A DNA stretch of 64,000 nucleotides from Acanthosepion esculentum (lineage: Eukaryota > Mollusca > Cephalopoda > Sepiida > Sepiidae), in the NCBI GenBank assembly GCA_964036315.1, contig OZ038507.1, positions 60,739,502-60,803,501 on the forward strand. Reading direction: 5' to 3'. Positions 40,086 to 50,494 of this stretch are shown here, one piece after another. Numbering within the stretch: the first letter of the stretch is position 1; every line of letters starts with the position of its first letter. The notes below the pieces were generated by a model that searched no databases, was not told the DNA's origin, and was given only the letters and a program-made list of their open reading frames with translations. A program made the position numbers and the translations under genes.

Positions 40086-41450
40086 TCCTATACAAACCAG
40101 AAAGTACATACTAGACAATATAAACCAGAAAGAACACTCAAGATAATATAAACCAGAAAAAACATCCAAGACAATATAAACCAGAAAGAAACTCAAGACT
40201 ATACACACCAGAAAGAGCACCCATGAAAATATAAATCAGAAAGCATACTCAGGACAATATAGGCCAGAAAGTACATTCAAGATAACATAAAACAGAAAGA
40301 ACACTCAAGACAATATAAACCAAAAAGAACACCCAAGACAATATAAACCAGAAAGCATACTCAAGACTATATAGGCCAGAAAGTACATTCAAGATAACAT
40401 ATAACAGAAAGAACACTCAAGACAATATAAACCAAAAAGAACACCCAAGACAATATAAACCAGAAAGCATACTCAAGACTATATAGGCCAGAAAGTACAT
40501 TCAAGATAACATAAAACAGAAAGAACACTCAAGACAATATAAACCAAAAAGAACACCCGAGACAATATAAACCAGAAAGCATTCTCAAGACTATATAGGC
40601 CAGAAAGTACATTCAAGATAACATAAAACAGAAAGAACACTCAAGACAATATAAACCAAAAAGAACACCCAAGACAATATAAACCAGAAAGCATACTCAA
40701 GACTATATAGGCCAGAAAGTACATTCAAGATAACATATAACAGAAAGAACACTCAAGACAATATAAACCAAAAAGAACACCCAAGACAATATAAACCAGA
40801 AAGCATACTCAAGACTATATAGGCCAGAAAGTACATTCAAGATAACGTAAAACAGAAAGAACACTCAAGACAATATAAACCAAAAAGAACACCCGAGACA
40901 ATATAAACCAGAAAGCATTCTCAAGACTATATAGGCCAGAAAGTACATTCAAGATAACATATAACAGAAAGAACACTCAAGACAATATAAACCAAAAAGA
41001 ACACCCAAGACAATATAAACCAGAAAGCATACTCAAGACTATATAGGCCAGAAAGTACATTCAAGATAACGTAAAACAGAAAGAACACTCAAGACAATAT
41101 AAACCAAAAAGAACACCCAAGACAATATAAACCAGAAAGCATACTCAAGACTATATAGGCCAGAAAGTACATTCAAGATAACATATAACAGAAAGAACAC
41201 TCAAGACAATATAAACCAAAAAGAACACCCAAGACAATATAAACCAGAAAGCATACTCAAGACTATATAGGCCAGAAAGTACATTCAAGATAACATAAAA
41301 CAGAAAGAACACTCATGACAATATAAAACCAAAAGAACACCCAAGCCAATATAAACTAGAAAGAAACTCAAGACAATATACACCAGAAAGAGCACCCATG
41401 AAAATATAAACCACAAAGCATACTCAGGACAATATAGGCCAGAAAGTACT
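40085..41450 (+). repeat. 112-bp satellite of four 28-bp subunits, about 12 units
   Basis: GGCCAGAAAGTACATTCAAG returns every 112 bases (40262, 40374 and on). Each unit consists of four related 28-mers of the form CAGAAAG-ACACTCAAGACAATATAAAC. Variants alternate: CATATAACAG against CATAAAACAG or CGTAAAACAG, and CCCGAG against CCCAAG, giving a higher-order period of two units (224 bp) in the second half. Edges are more degenerate. No long ORF. Confidence 0.95.
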
Positions 41451-42170
41451 AATTTTCCTCCCCATCATTCTTGTTCTGCTCCTACTAATTCTCCTTCCCA
41501 TCATTCTTCATTTACCCCTCCTCCTCCTCCTCCCTCTACTGCTCTTCTCCTTTCCCTCCTCCTTCTTCTCCTACTGCTACGCCATCTTCTTTTCTTCCTT
41601 CTCCTCCACCTACTTATTTTTTTTTAAAATGGCAGTTCAACCAATATAAAGCCGAAGAGCCACTCAAACTAGAGACTTGGGGAGTGAGATTATTTTAAGG
41701 GAGGGGGAAGAATTATGAAGATGAGTAGGATAGATATTGGTTGACCTGAAGAGACCAGGGTTTTTCTCCTACTACTCCTTTTATTTCTGTTCCGCCCCCT
41801 CCTCCTCCTTTTTCTCCTCTTCCTGCTCATTCTTCTCCTACTACTAATTCTCCATCCCCCTTTTCTTCTTCTCTCCCTCCTCCTTCTTCTTCTCCTCCTC
41901 CTCCTCCTGCTTCTGCTCAACTTCCTCCTTCTGCTGCTCTTCATCCTTTCCCTCCTCCTTCTTCTTCTACTACTACCCTATCTCCTTGTTTCTCTCCTCC
42001 TCCTCTTTATTTTTTTAAAATGAAAGTTCACCCAATATAAGTCTGAAGAGCCACTCAGGTAGAGAGTTACTGAGTGATATTGTAAGGGACGGGGAAGTAA
42101 GAAAATTATGAGGACAAGTAGAATAGCTATCGGTTGACCCTGAACCAAAATTGTAGTTGACAAGTTTGTC
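41451..42170. repeat. Pyrimidine-rich tracts with a 145-bp direct repeat
   Basis: AACCAATATAAAGCCGAAGAGCCACTCA (41638) and CACCCAATATAAGTCTGAAGAGCCACTCA (42030) each head a block that runs through GAGTGA-ATT, a GGGAGGGG-AAG segment and ATCGGTTGACC. The blocks are about 390 bases apart and CTCCTC-rich tracts separate them. Confidence 0.75.
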
Positions 42171-42289
42171 CTACACATTTTATGATTAATTTGTTTTTAC
42201 GTCTTACCAACCCTTTGCAGGTTATTTAAAAAACAGAAAATATTTTTAAATCGTAAGAATATTTTGGAGACAATAATGTTTTACTGACT

Positions 42290-42448
42290 CAGGTCCTACT
42301 AATTAACCCATAGAGAGAGAAAGGGTGGATTCATACCTTTCCCAAGGGTATTTGCACATAAGCGGATATAACGAACCCGATAAGAATTGGAACTCGGCTC
42401 TCCGATTTCAACTTCCGAGCCATTATCCATTACACCATCCGCCTATCC
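42290..42448 (-). mobile_element. tRNA-derived SINE (family B)
   Basis: Minus strand: GGCGGATGGTGTAATGGATA, ATGGCTCGGAAGTTGAAATC and GAGTTCCAATTC in the B-box place. TTTCCCAAGGGTATTTGC and AATTAACCCATAG complete the usual order. Directly beside the right copy of the 118-bp inverted repeat. Confidence 0.7.
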
Positions 42449-42459
42449 TTGCTTACTTT

Positions 42460-42578
42460 TTAACCCATAGCTGAGGGGAAAATCGATGGATTCATTGAAT
42501 TCTAGGGTGCGGAATCTAGAAAACGTTTGGGAAGCACTAATCTATAGATATCTCACTTGTCACTGACTCTTATTAGCC
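42460..42578 (-). repeat. 118-bp inverted repeat, right copy
   Basis: Reverse complement of 38978-39095; see there. Confidence 0.88.
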
Positions 42579-42626
42579 TAAGAACGGAATATTTCATTAC
42601 TGAAAAGTGAAAATAGGGTTACATAA

Positions 42627-42631
<5 letters not shown>

Positions 42632-42684
<53 letters not shown>
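42632..42684. repeat. (TA)n microsatellite
   Basis: TA tract. Confidence 0.95.
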
Positions 42685-42688
<4 letters not shown>

Positions 42689-42689
42689 T

Positions 42690-42960
42690 CACATTACAAC
42701 TACATTGTCTTGGAGGTTGAGTTTTCATTTGAATGATGCATCTAACATTTCTAAATATTTACAACAGCATGCCTGTACACATTCGCAATCTAGGAAAATT
42801 CTTGTTGAAAATAGAGCTATACTTTTTGATGAAAATAATAAACAAACTAAAAATTCTCTTGAAGCTATTTATATTAAAAAATTGAAACCAACACTTGATA
42901 AAATTAACTATGAATATTGCACAAATGTTTTAAAATGTTTACAGCGGATAGTTTAAAATA
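42690..42960 (+). mobile_element. Penelope-like element, C-terminal end
   Basis: The frame to the stop at 42956 reads SWRLSFHLNDASNISKYLQQ, HACTHSQSRKILVENRAILF, DENNKQTKNSLEAIYIKKLK and PTLDKINYEYC. The phrase LEAIYI--LKPTLN, with its Glu, is the end of the GIY-YIG endonuclease of Penelope-like retroelements. The TA array truncates the 5' side. No catalytic GIY or reverse transcriptase remains. Confidence 0.6.
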
Positions 42961-43180
42961 TCTAGGTTTTAACTAATAGTTTTAAATTGTATTGTAGAAA
43001 AATAGACAAAAATTTAATAACTTAGTTATTTCACATGATATTACTACACGAGTGTGCTTACTTCATAATATTTTTAAAAAATCGTACAGTACATAAGGTT
43101 AGCGTTTTACACTTCACAAATAAAAATAAATAATTTTCGGATAAGCAAAACAAATGCCCTATCGACTGGGGCCCATCCAT
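42961..43180. other. Unassigned AT-rich sequence
   Basis: May be 3' UTR of the Penelope-like piece; no motif. Confidence 0.4.
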
Positions 43181-43269
43181 GCTTACAGCATCTTTTATTC
43201 GCAAACGGTCAGTCATCTAGGTGCTGACCATGCTCGACGTTGTTCAGCTACGGTGTTTGTAAGAGGACC
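43181..43269 (-). pseudogene. 5S-rRNA-like sequence, copy 2
   Basis: Minus strand: GGTCCTCTTACAAACACCGT, AGCTGAACAACGTCGAGCAT, GGTCAGCACCTAGATGACTG, ACCGTTTGCGAATA and GATGCTGTAAGC. It follows 5S rRNA from about position 25 to the 3' end (GATCACCGAAGTTAAGCAAC, ATCGGGC--GGTTAGTACTT, GGATGGGTGACC). Diverged, so not functional. No tail of another SINE was recognised. Confidence 0.7.
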
Positions 43270-43459
43270 GGGTTTGTTCCTCAAAATAGCAGTTCTGGAG
43301 AAAAAAATGACTGAGTGGAATTTACTTTTTATATGAAAATGACCCAAAGGGAATCGGTAGGGTTTGCCACCGTGAATACGGCAGGGTTTAAGCTGGTGGC
43401 ACTAACGAATAAAGAAGTAAATCCTGTATAAAATTTTAAATGTGGTTCTTGGTAATCCC

Positions 43460-43965
43460 ACGTAAGGCTGCCATATTTTGGCAGGAGCTGCCCAGTCATC
43501 ATTTCCCAGTTTCGATGGAGTCTAAAAGCGTCTCCGCGTCCTTGTGGGTGATGAATTATTTTCCATCCCCAACCCCTTTTTCTCACAGATGAAACGTCAC
43601 AAGCTTCTCATTGCTCTATCGCTACATCCATGGAAAGTGCTCAGACGAACTATATTCTTTAGTTCCACCAGTTCTAACCTTCACGGCTAAGACTCACCCT
43701 ACCACGCCCATTATAGCGAACCATCCTCATTCCCTTTGTATTCCATTGGTGAGATGCAAATTCCAGTCCAGCAGCTTCTTCACTTGAACCACTTCTCAGT
43801 GGAACTGACTCCCAAGAAGATGTTTTCTCGATCACTATAATCTTAACCTGATCATGTCTAGGGTTAACCTGTTATCTTCCCCACATATCTGCATAAACGG
43901 GACCTCTTATTCTGTAACCCTCTACCTAGAGTAGCTCTCGGGCCTTTTACACGCTGACTATCACT
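43460..43965 (+). mobile_element. LINE reverse transcriptase C-terminus (lineage 3), degenerate
   Basis: GTGGGTGATGAATTATTTTC heads the fragment as in 13199. Then codons for LLYRYIHGKCSDELYSLVPP, VLTFTAKTRHA, a region with LNHFSVELTPKKMFS and a tail ending ARGLL-like. Sister of 13130-13600. Several frameshifts. Confidence 0.65.
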
Positions 43966-44049
43966 GTAAAAATATGCCCCACGGTACTAAGGGAGTGTTT
44001 AGTCATTCTTTGTTTTTCCGGGTTTCTTTTGTCTTTAGTATTCCCTGTG

Positions 44050-44275
44050 AGTGTTAAATTCTCTCGGCCGCAGAATTTTTTTTAACTGTCTCTGATTTTA
44101 AGTTTCTTTGTTGCTCCTATTTTCATTAAGACTTGCTCGCATGTTCTTTCTGCGATATTCTCAGCATCTTTCTGTAGAACCACATTTCTTGTTGCTTTAA
44201 GTCTCTTCTTTATCTGTGAGAAGATTGTCCGGCAATATTAAGACGACCTATATTACGTGACAGTTCAGTACTTTT
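44050..44275 (-). mobile_element. LINE fragment (lineage 2)
   Basis: Minus strand: QIKKRLKATRNVVLQKDAEN in mixed frames, i.e. EMWFYRKMLRI, then KEHASKS. Same region as 2700-2780. The preceding part (44275-44340) gives RKVSLATKKSTELSR-like codons of the same protein. Confidence 0.6.
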
Positions 44276-44690
44276 CTTTGTTGCTAACGAAACTTTCCTT
44301 TTTCTTAACAAGTTATTTATCATTGGAAAGGCATCTTTTGCTTTTCTTCGGATTTTCTGTCATATGTTCCGGGATGGTTAAATTTCTAAACCTGTCTTAT
44401 CCCGACGTTTCCAGTTGAAAGTTCACCTCATATGGCTGTCTCTCTTGTAAACGGACACACATTCTGTCTTCCAGCATCTTAAGTGATGGGTCGTATATAC
44501 GTGTTCCATTTGAGGTCTGCGGCGAATTTGTGTCCGAGTAAACGTTCGAAGCAAGAAGCCTCATTGAGAGGACATAATCTCGAAATGAACAAGAGTACAC
44601 AAATACGCAAATGTGGCATCATTCAGCAATAGTATAACCTAACATGACTGAGAAAATTTCAGCAACCTATATTCTGTGCCGTTCCTTGGC
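44276..44690 (-). other. Unassigned, possibly LINE-derived
   Basis: A minus-strand frame 44600-44397 (SLKMLEDRMCVRLQERQPYE) is open but shows no known family. Confidence 0.3.
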
Positions 44691-45275
44691 TTTATTTGCT
44701 GCCACTTTTTCATTCGCTCGAAACTTTTATCTGTCGTCCACTCCTTTTTTTAAGGCTCTCTTTCCTTAAGATGATCTCAGTTCTGATGTCACGAGGGTTT
44801 CCGTTACAGTGTTCTACTTTTGAATTTCTAGCCTCCTCTGGGGTATTATATTTGCTTTTAATTCTGGCAGAATATATCTGTGTGCAATGTGAGTCACCGT
44901 GGAATCTGTTGCCCTGGAGGTTAGGCGTTGCTTTGGATTTCTTTAATTATGTATCCTGTCAAAAAAGTACGTTTTCTTTTCAGCTATTTCTTTTATCTTT
45001 TTACGCATGGTCAATAGTTTTTCTATCAATGCGCATTTCTCATTCAGCCATTCATCTTTTTATTGTTTGCATCTGTTTCTAATGTATTTCTTTAACATCC
45101 GATACCATGTACCATTTCTTAGCTTTATCTGCTGTCTCTCTTTGTCAATAGTTGGAAAATTTCATCTGTCATCCCTTGCTTTTTGTTTTTTTGCTGGTCT
45201 CTTTATCCTTTGGATAACCTTTGTTGGCAATGTCAGCAGTGTTTCACAAAAAGATGTTCAACTTTGAGTTATCAA
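44691..45275 (-). mobile_element. Possible LINE ORF2 segment, degenerate
   Basis: Minus strand from about 45015: TMRKKIKEIAEKKTYFFDRI, then, after stops, LPELKANIIPQRRLEIQK. A second copy of a similar text seems to start at about 45240 (KTLLTLPTKVIQRIKRPAKK). Lysine-rich text of this kind lies between endonuclease and reverse transcriptase in several LINEs. No diagnostic motif. Confidence 0.35.
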
Positions 45276-45639
45276 TCTTTTCTAAGCTTTTATATTTGAC
45301 CTTAACTACATTAGCATATTGAGTTGTTCTGTATTGTGTCATCGGTATGACGGTGAACTATACCCGGCAGCAAGGCCTCTGATTGGGAGGTTTTGAGGAG
45401 CGTGGAACCATATATTAATTATCTGTCCTCAAGGACACATGGCACAGTGGATGAAGGTGTTGGTTAGATCCAGTGACAGGACTCAAAGAGTGTGAGTTCA
45501 ATACCTTGTTAAGGCGGTGGAGAACTTGGAGAGAGGAATTAACAGGAGATAACTGATAACTGACATCCATTAGACATGGCACGTTGAACTAGAACAGTCT
45601 AACCCAGAAATAAAGGGTTCAGTTCGACATTCCAACCAC
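45276..45639. other. Unassigned sequence
   Basis: Nothing recognised. Confidence 0.5.
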
Positions 45640-46108
45640 CTGAAGGAGGCCGGAGCGTGCAACGGCCGAAACGTTGTAATAAATATGGCGACAAAAATGA
45701 GGAGAATAGTCCGAATAATGTACATAGTGTACATAATACCTCATCTCAGAATTATAGACAGATACTGAAGAAGGCCGGAGCGTACAACGGCTGAAACGTT
45801 GTAATAAATATGGCGACAAAGATGAGGACAATAGTCCGAATAATGTAAATAGTGTACATAATACCTCATCTCAGAATTATAGACAGATACTGAAGAAGGC
45901 CGGAGCGTACAATGGCTGAAACTTTGTAATAAATATGGCGACAAAGATGAGGACAATAGTCCGAATAATGTAAATAGTGTACATAATACCTCATCTCAGA
46001 ATTATAGACAGATACTGAAGAATGCCGGAGCGTACAATGGCTGAAACGTTGTAATAAATATGGCGACAAAGATGAGGACAATAGTCCGAATAATGTAAAT
46101 AGTGTACC
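45640..46108 (+). repeat. 125-bp tandem repeat, 3.7 units
   Basis: GCCGGAGCGT returns every 125 bases (45648, 45773, 45898, 46023). The unit holds CTGAAGAAGGCCGGAGCG, TACAACGGCCGAAACGTTG, TAATAAATATGGCGACAAAG and ATAGTCCGAATAATGTAAAT. GGCCG and CGGCC form a hairpin between CTGAAGA-A and GAAACG. The unit recurs at 48179-48745 in both orientations and at 59465-59522. Confidence 0.95.
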
Positions 46109-46109
46109 T

Positions 46110-46375
46110 CTTAATTGTTGTTCCCAGGTCGACCCTGAGCCGGGGTGTGGTACTACCTGTTAAGGTCCCAGCTTATAAGCAAGTAGTGAACCCTCAAACT
46201 TGGGTTAAACATTATGAAAGTATAAAAAATAATTTTTTGTAGTAAGAATACAAGCAGTGCAATTTCATACTAAAAAAAAGTTACCAGCAATACATTTAAA
46301 AAAAAAAAAAAGTTCCCAAGAAAATTCAATTTCGACATTAAATGACCCATATGTTGTTGATACGCCGCTAAACAA
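46110..46375 (+). mobile_element. SINE-like repeat F with repeat E tail
   Basis: GTTGTTCCCAGGTCGACCCT and GTGGTACTACCTGTTAAGG are the inverse of 6365-6455. About 130 bases later, ACATTAAATGACCCATATG then GTTGATACGCCGCTAAA is repeat E. Together F and E may be head and tail of one SINE of about 260 bp; this is the only place where both occur in order. Confidence 0.5.
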
Positions 46376-46500
46376 ACTGAACTTTTATTGTGGTTAATTG
46401 TATTTTATACATTACTTTATGTTTCTTTGATTTTTATAATTAACCTTAAATCTGCATACGACTGGGAGGTGATCGTTCCCACAGTCAACGCTTGGGTACA

Positions 46501-46503
<3 letters not shown>

Positions 46504-46557
<54 letters not shown>
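46504..46557. repeat. (TA)n microsatellite
   Basis: TA tract. Confidence 0.95.
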
Positions 46558-46559
<2 letters not shown>

Positions 46560-46570
46560 AAGGTAAGGGT

Positions 46571-46642
46571 GGCCTGAGGATTGCATCTAGCATGAAACAG
46601 ACTGTCGCCTCTAAGTGTTGACTTCTATGTTCACTTTTATAT
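46571..46642 (+). ncRNA. Hammerhead-like motif of repeat H
   Basis: GGC, CTGAGGA (46574-46580), T, TGC-ATCTA-GCA hairpin, T, GAA, ACA-GAC-TGT hairpin, C (46606), GCC. GGC and GCC can pair as stem I. The layout is that of a type I hammerhead, but the base pair next to the core is T-T instead of G-C, so activity is doubtful. Same sequence in repeat H at 24935 and 56270. Confidence 0.35.
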
Positions 46643-46643
46643 T

Positions 46644-46738
<95 letters not shown>
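46644..46738. repeat. (TA)n(TG)n microsatellite
   Basis: TA tract, then TG tract of about 50 bases. Confidence 0.95.
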
Positions 46739-46740
<2 letters not shown>

Positions 46741-46902
46741 TTAGGCAGCAAATTCTCTTTTAGGCCTCTCTGATTGCATAAATTACAGACGTTGTCAACC
46801 GTTTGCATTTAAAACAATGAAAAGTTACGGTAATGGATAGCAACGCACAGCTTTGTATAAATACTTGTACCCCTGAACAACATATAGTTTTGTACTACTT
46901 GC

Positions 46903-46945
46903 ACCCCTGAAGATGATCTTGGAAGAAGATCGAAAGTACTTGGGA
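46903..46945 (+). other. Hairpin-GAAA motif
   Basis: CCTGAAGA, T, GATCTT-GGAAG-AAGATC, GAAAGTACTTGGG. Same layout as other motifs in the window. Confidence 0.5.
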
Positions 46946-47070
46946 AATGAAAATAAAATAAATTTAAACAGTTATAACACATTTCTCTCATCCTTTAATA
47001 TCAATACATGGAAGTTTATTCATGAGTATGAACGGATTTTGTTAAAAATTAGCAGTCTGTAATTTATTCA

Positions 47071-47073
<3 letters not shown>

Positions 47074-47123
<50 letters not shown>

Positions 47124-47134
47124 TATATATAATA
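47074..47134. repeat. (TA)n microsatellite
   Basis: TA tract upstream of the Penelope-like element. Confidence 0.95.
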
Positions 47135-47966
47135 GAATATAACAGAATAGAATACCATCCTATTACATCCACACTATACGGCTTATCCAAAACACAACTG
47201 ACTCAGCAGACCCTTTGTGTCCGGCATCAACAGTTCACCCCACAAATTAAATAAAGCAATTGCAAAAAATCATAACTCCGTTTTTAGACACCATCAGCCG
47301 AATACACATTAAATATCCTGGGGTCTTAACCCAGAGGGTACGAGACAAAAATAAGGAAAATAAGATTATGGTCAGCTTTGATATCAAATCATTATTCACA
47401 AATATACCCGTTACGAAATTCCTCAACATATTAAGAAACGACTTCAAAAACAAAAAAAAAACAAAGAAAAATTTCTTTTATCTTTCCACAAAAATTTAAG
47501 GCAATGAAAACTAATCAATAACCACCTTTTGTTCTCTTTCAATAAAATTTTTTATAAGCAAACATTCGGCTTATCTATGGGGTCACCGATTAGTGGTATC
47601 TTTGCTTGTCTTTTCCTAGAATGTTTAGAGTCCGGTCCATTTAAACACGTCATACTTAAAATCTTCACTTACCTAAGATACAAAGATCTTTTATTCTGTC
47701 CTCGTAATATAAATCTATAAGACATAATAAAGAACCTTAATATGGTTGAACCTACCATCGAATTCACAAATGAATTTGAAATAAACAAATCACCGTCTTT
47801 CCTCGACATCATATTAATACGTAACGATAATGAATTAGTTTGTCGTAAACGCACTAACAAAAACTAATTCATTTCTGTTATATTCTATTCCCACCACAAT
47901 CAAAAAATATAATCAGGATTAGTCATAGGATTCTACCCCAGAGCCCTTAGAATGTGTAACCTAGAA

Positions 47967-48968
47967 CAGTAGTTGCCTGCCTGTGGTCCACAGACCACTG
48001 GGAGTCCGCGCAAAATTTTTAATGGTCCGCAGAAAAATTGGGATATTATTTCAATTTTTATGAAGCTTCAGATTAAAAAAATGACGAGTAACAAAACGTA
48101 TTATGGATGGTATATATGTAAAATACCTTAATCACAAAATGAATACGAGTACAAAAATAAGCAATACTATAACCTAACATGAACACTATTTACATTATTC
48201 GGACTATTGTCCTCATCTTTGTCGCCATATTTATTACAACGTTTCGGCCGTCTTACGCTCCGGCTTTCTTCAGGTGTCAATTAGACTCCATATTTTCAGT
48301 GTATTGGGTCCGTACCGATCCTTCAGTATCTGTCTATATTTCTGAGATTAGGTATTATGTACACTATTTACATTATTTGGACTATTGTCCTCATCTTTGT
48401 CGCCATATTTATTACAACGTTTCGGCCGTTGTACGCTCCGGCCATCTTCAGGTGTATTATGTACACTATTTACATTATTCGGACTATGGCGACAAAGATG
48501 ATGACAATAGTCCGACTAATGTAAATAGTGTACATAATACCTCACTTCAGAAATATAGGCAGATACTCAAGGATCGGTACGGACCCGATACACCGAAAAT
48601 ATGGAGATTAATTGACACCTGAAGAAGGCCGGAGCGTACAACGGCCGAAACGTTGTAATAAATAAATATTATAAATAAATAGATATGGCGACAAAGATGT
48701 AAATAGTGTACATAATACCTCATCTCAGAAATATAGACAAACCTAACATGACTTGCAAACTTCAAATTTTCAATTCGTTTCATTTAAATAATTACACTAT
48801 AAATGTGTTACCTTTAATGGATGCATTTCATATTAATAAAATAAAGGTTTTCCGATTATTATTATATAAATGTATTTACCTATTTTTTCTAAATTCTTAT
48901 TAGTTGTCCGCCCAATTTAAAATTATATATTTAGTGGTCTATGAAGTTCAGAATGTTGGCGACCACTG
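47967..48968. mobile_element. hAT-like non-autonomous element, 1002 bp
   Basis: Ends CAGTAGTTGCC and, inverted, CAGTGGTCGCC. The eight bases ACCTAGAA lie directly outside both ends (47959-47966 and 48969-48976): a perfect 8-bp target duplication, typical of hAT. Next to the left end, GTGGTCCACAGACCACTGGG is itself a short palindrome, common in hAT subterminal regions. No transposase was found. It interrupts the Penelope-like frame, which continues after it. Confidence 0.92.
48179..48745. repeat. Palindrome of 125-bp-type repeats inside the hAT element
   Basis: Left half carries the complement of the 125-bp unit twice (CACTATTTACATTATTCGGA, TTTGTCGCCATATTTATTAC), right half carries it twice in plus orientation; the turning point is near 48480-48490. 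Both halves also include a second segment, GGATCGGTACGGACCC with TGAAAATATGGAG / its complement, not present in the array at 45640. Arms of about 250 bases with scattered indels. Confidence 0.88.
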
Positions 48969-49545
48969 ACCTAGAACATCTTGGTGAAGAAGACCAAGAC
49001 ATTGAAAAAATATTTAGATTTCTTCATTACCAATATCATTTCATCCTTAATGCTAGATAACAAGCATACAAAGTTCAAATATCCAAATAAAATTAGACAC
49101 CACCAATAGCTCTTCTAACATCAATAACACAAAATTCATAATTCTACCCTCTAAAACTCTATCTACAAATTTTGAAAATAAATTCGTTATCCCCAACACT
49201 AGTGGGTTTACCACTACCTCCAAGACAATCGGAGATATAATTAGGAAGAAAAATAAATCTAAAACCACCTCAGATCCGAGAATTTATCAAATAAAGTCTT
49301 TGCAATGTAGATACACTTCCACTGGCGAGATGTCTCAGAATTTAAAAACCCGCATATGAGAACACAAGAGGGACCTACGTTGGGACAACCAATTAAATTC
49401 GCTTGTAATTCAGAAGAACGAGACTTGGCTCAACTTTGATTTTACAAATGCCACACTAATGAAAAAAGAGCAGATAATTTTTTACGTCGAAAATACATTA
49501 GATATAAATAAATATAAATATTATGTGTTGTTTTTTTCCAAATCT

Positions 49546-49549
<4 letters not shown>

Positions 49550-49620
<71 letters not shown>
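49550..49620. repeat. (CT)n(TA)n microsatellite with flanking duplication
   Basis: The text TAAATATAAATATTATGTGT and TTTTCCAAATCTTA lies on both sides (49504 and 49670), so a 155-bp piece is duplicated around the array. Confidence 0.9.
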
Positions 49621-49622
<2 letters not shown>

Positions 49623-49734
49623 AGTCACTATGTAAAAATACATGTATTTTAAATATTATATATAAATAAATATAAATATTATGTGTGTTTTTTCCCAAAT
49701 CTTAATTTCTCTGTACAAATTTGTTTTACCTATA

Positions 49735-49755
49735 CACACACACATACACACACAC

Positions 49756-49802
<47 letters not shown>

Positions 49803-49840
49803 CGCGCGTGCGTGCGTGCGCGCGTGCGCGCGTGCATATA
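49735..49840. repeat. Alternating pyrimidine-purine tract (CA, TA, TG, GC)
   Basis: About 105 bases in which pyrimidine and purine alternate almost without a break: CACACA, TATATA, TGTGTG, then GCGTGCGCGCGTGC. The GC-rich end is rare in this AT-rich window. CA and TG arms can pair. Confidence 0.95.
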
Positions 49841-49879
49841 GCAAAGAACCGTTAGGTTAATAATCCGATGTTCTTTAGT

Positions 49880-50490
49880 ATTTTTGTTTTTATTTTAAAA
49901 AAAACAGTGCTCAATACACAAGTAGAGCCTAAATTATAATTATTTTTTTTTAAAGGATATGATTCCATGACTACATAAGAGTTCTCATGTTTCAAAAACA
50001 GAAGCTAAAATCTTCAATTCAATTTTAGAAATTAAATTAAATTAAAATACCTCGTTTTGTTTCATCCTCAAGCGAATTTTGGAAAAACTAATTTTTAAAT
50101 TTACGGAGCTTTATAAGCATATACATTCGTAATATTAATCATTTTAATAAGGAGGGGTAGGGTATTCATTTTCCCTGACAACTATTGTATCAACATATTA
50201 GTTACTTTCAAAAAGAGGTTAAGACAAGTTAGGGTACGGGTGCCTTTTTTTAAACGAATGATGACATCCGTACAACGCGTATCGTTTGGTCTATTTCAAC
50301 GACAGAACGTTTTTGGCACTTCTGTTACGCCGTTAAATTTGTATTTGTATACATAAAGATTTTTTTTTTCCTAAAAGCGTTGTTTGTATATGAATACGTC
50401 GTATTGAACTACAATTTGTTTTTTTGTTGACGACTTCTTAAAGGTTTTTTTTAGCTTATGATTGGGTTAAGTTTTAAAAAAACCGTTCGC
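49880..50490. other. AT-rich unassigned sequence
   Basis: Weakly similar to 22730-23040 at 49900-50110; otherwise nothing recognised. Confidence 0.45.
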
Positions 50491-50494
50491 TCAT

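Larger units (their letters stand above)
47200..49500 (+). mobile_element. Penelope-like retroelement, split by a hAT insertion
   Basis: Left part 47200-47966: KIMVSFDIKSLFTNIP (motif A), FYKQTFGLSMGSPISGIFAC (motif B), FTYLRYKDLLF (motif C; the usual YIDD is damaged and one Asp is lost), NLNMVEPTIEFTNEFEINKS, SFLDIILIRND. Right part 48977-49500: HLGEEDQDIEKIFRFLHYQY, later TTSKTIGDIIRKKNKSKTTS, RIYQIKSLQCRYTSTGEMSQ, NLKTRI, stop, EHKRDLRWDNQLNSLV. The last is the GIY-YIG endonuclease (IYQI...YT-TGE). Reverse transcriptase plus C-terminal GIY-YIG identifies the class. Stops and frameshifts in all parts. Confidence 0.87.

Noticed and set aside
44696..45082. Plus-strand 128-codon ORF with hydrophobic segments
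   Set aside because: The opposite strand reads as lysine-rich LINE-like text; the hydrophobic residues are the antisense of lysine codons.
46571..46642. Active hammerhead ribozyme
   Set aside because: The pair next to the catalytic core would be T-T instead of G-C and stem I is short; kept only as a hammerhead-like motif with low confidence.
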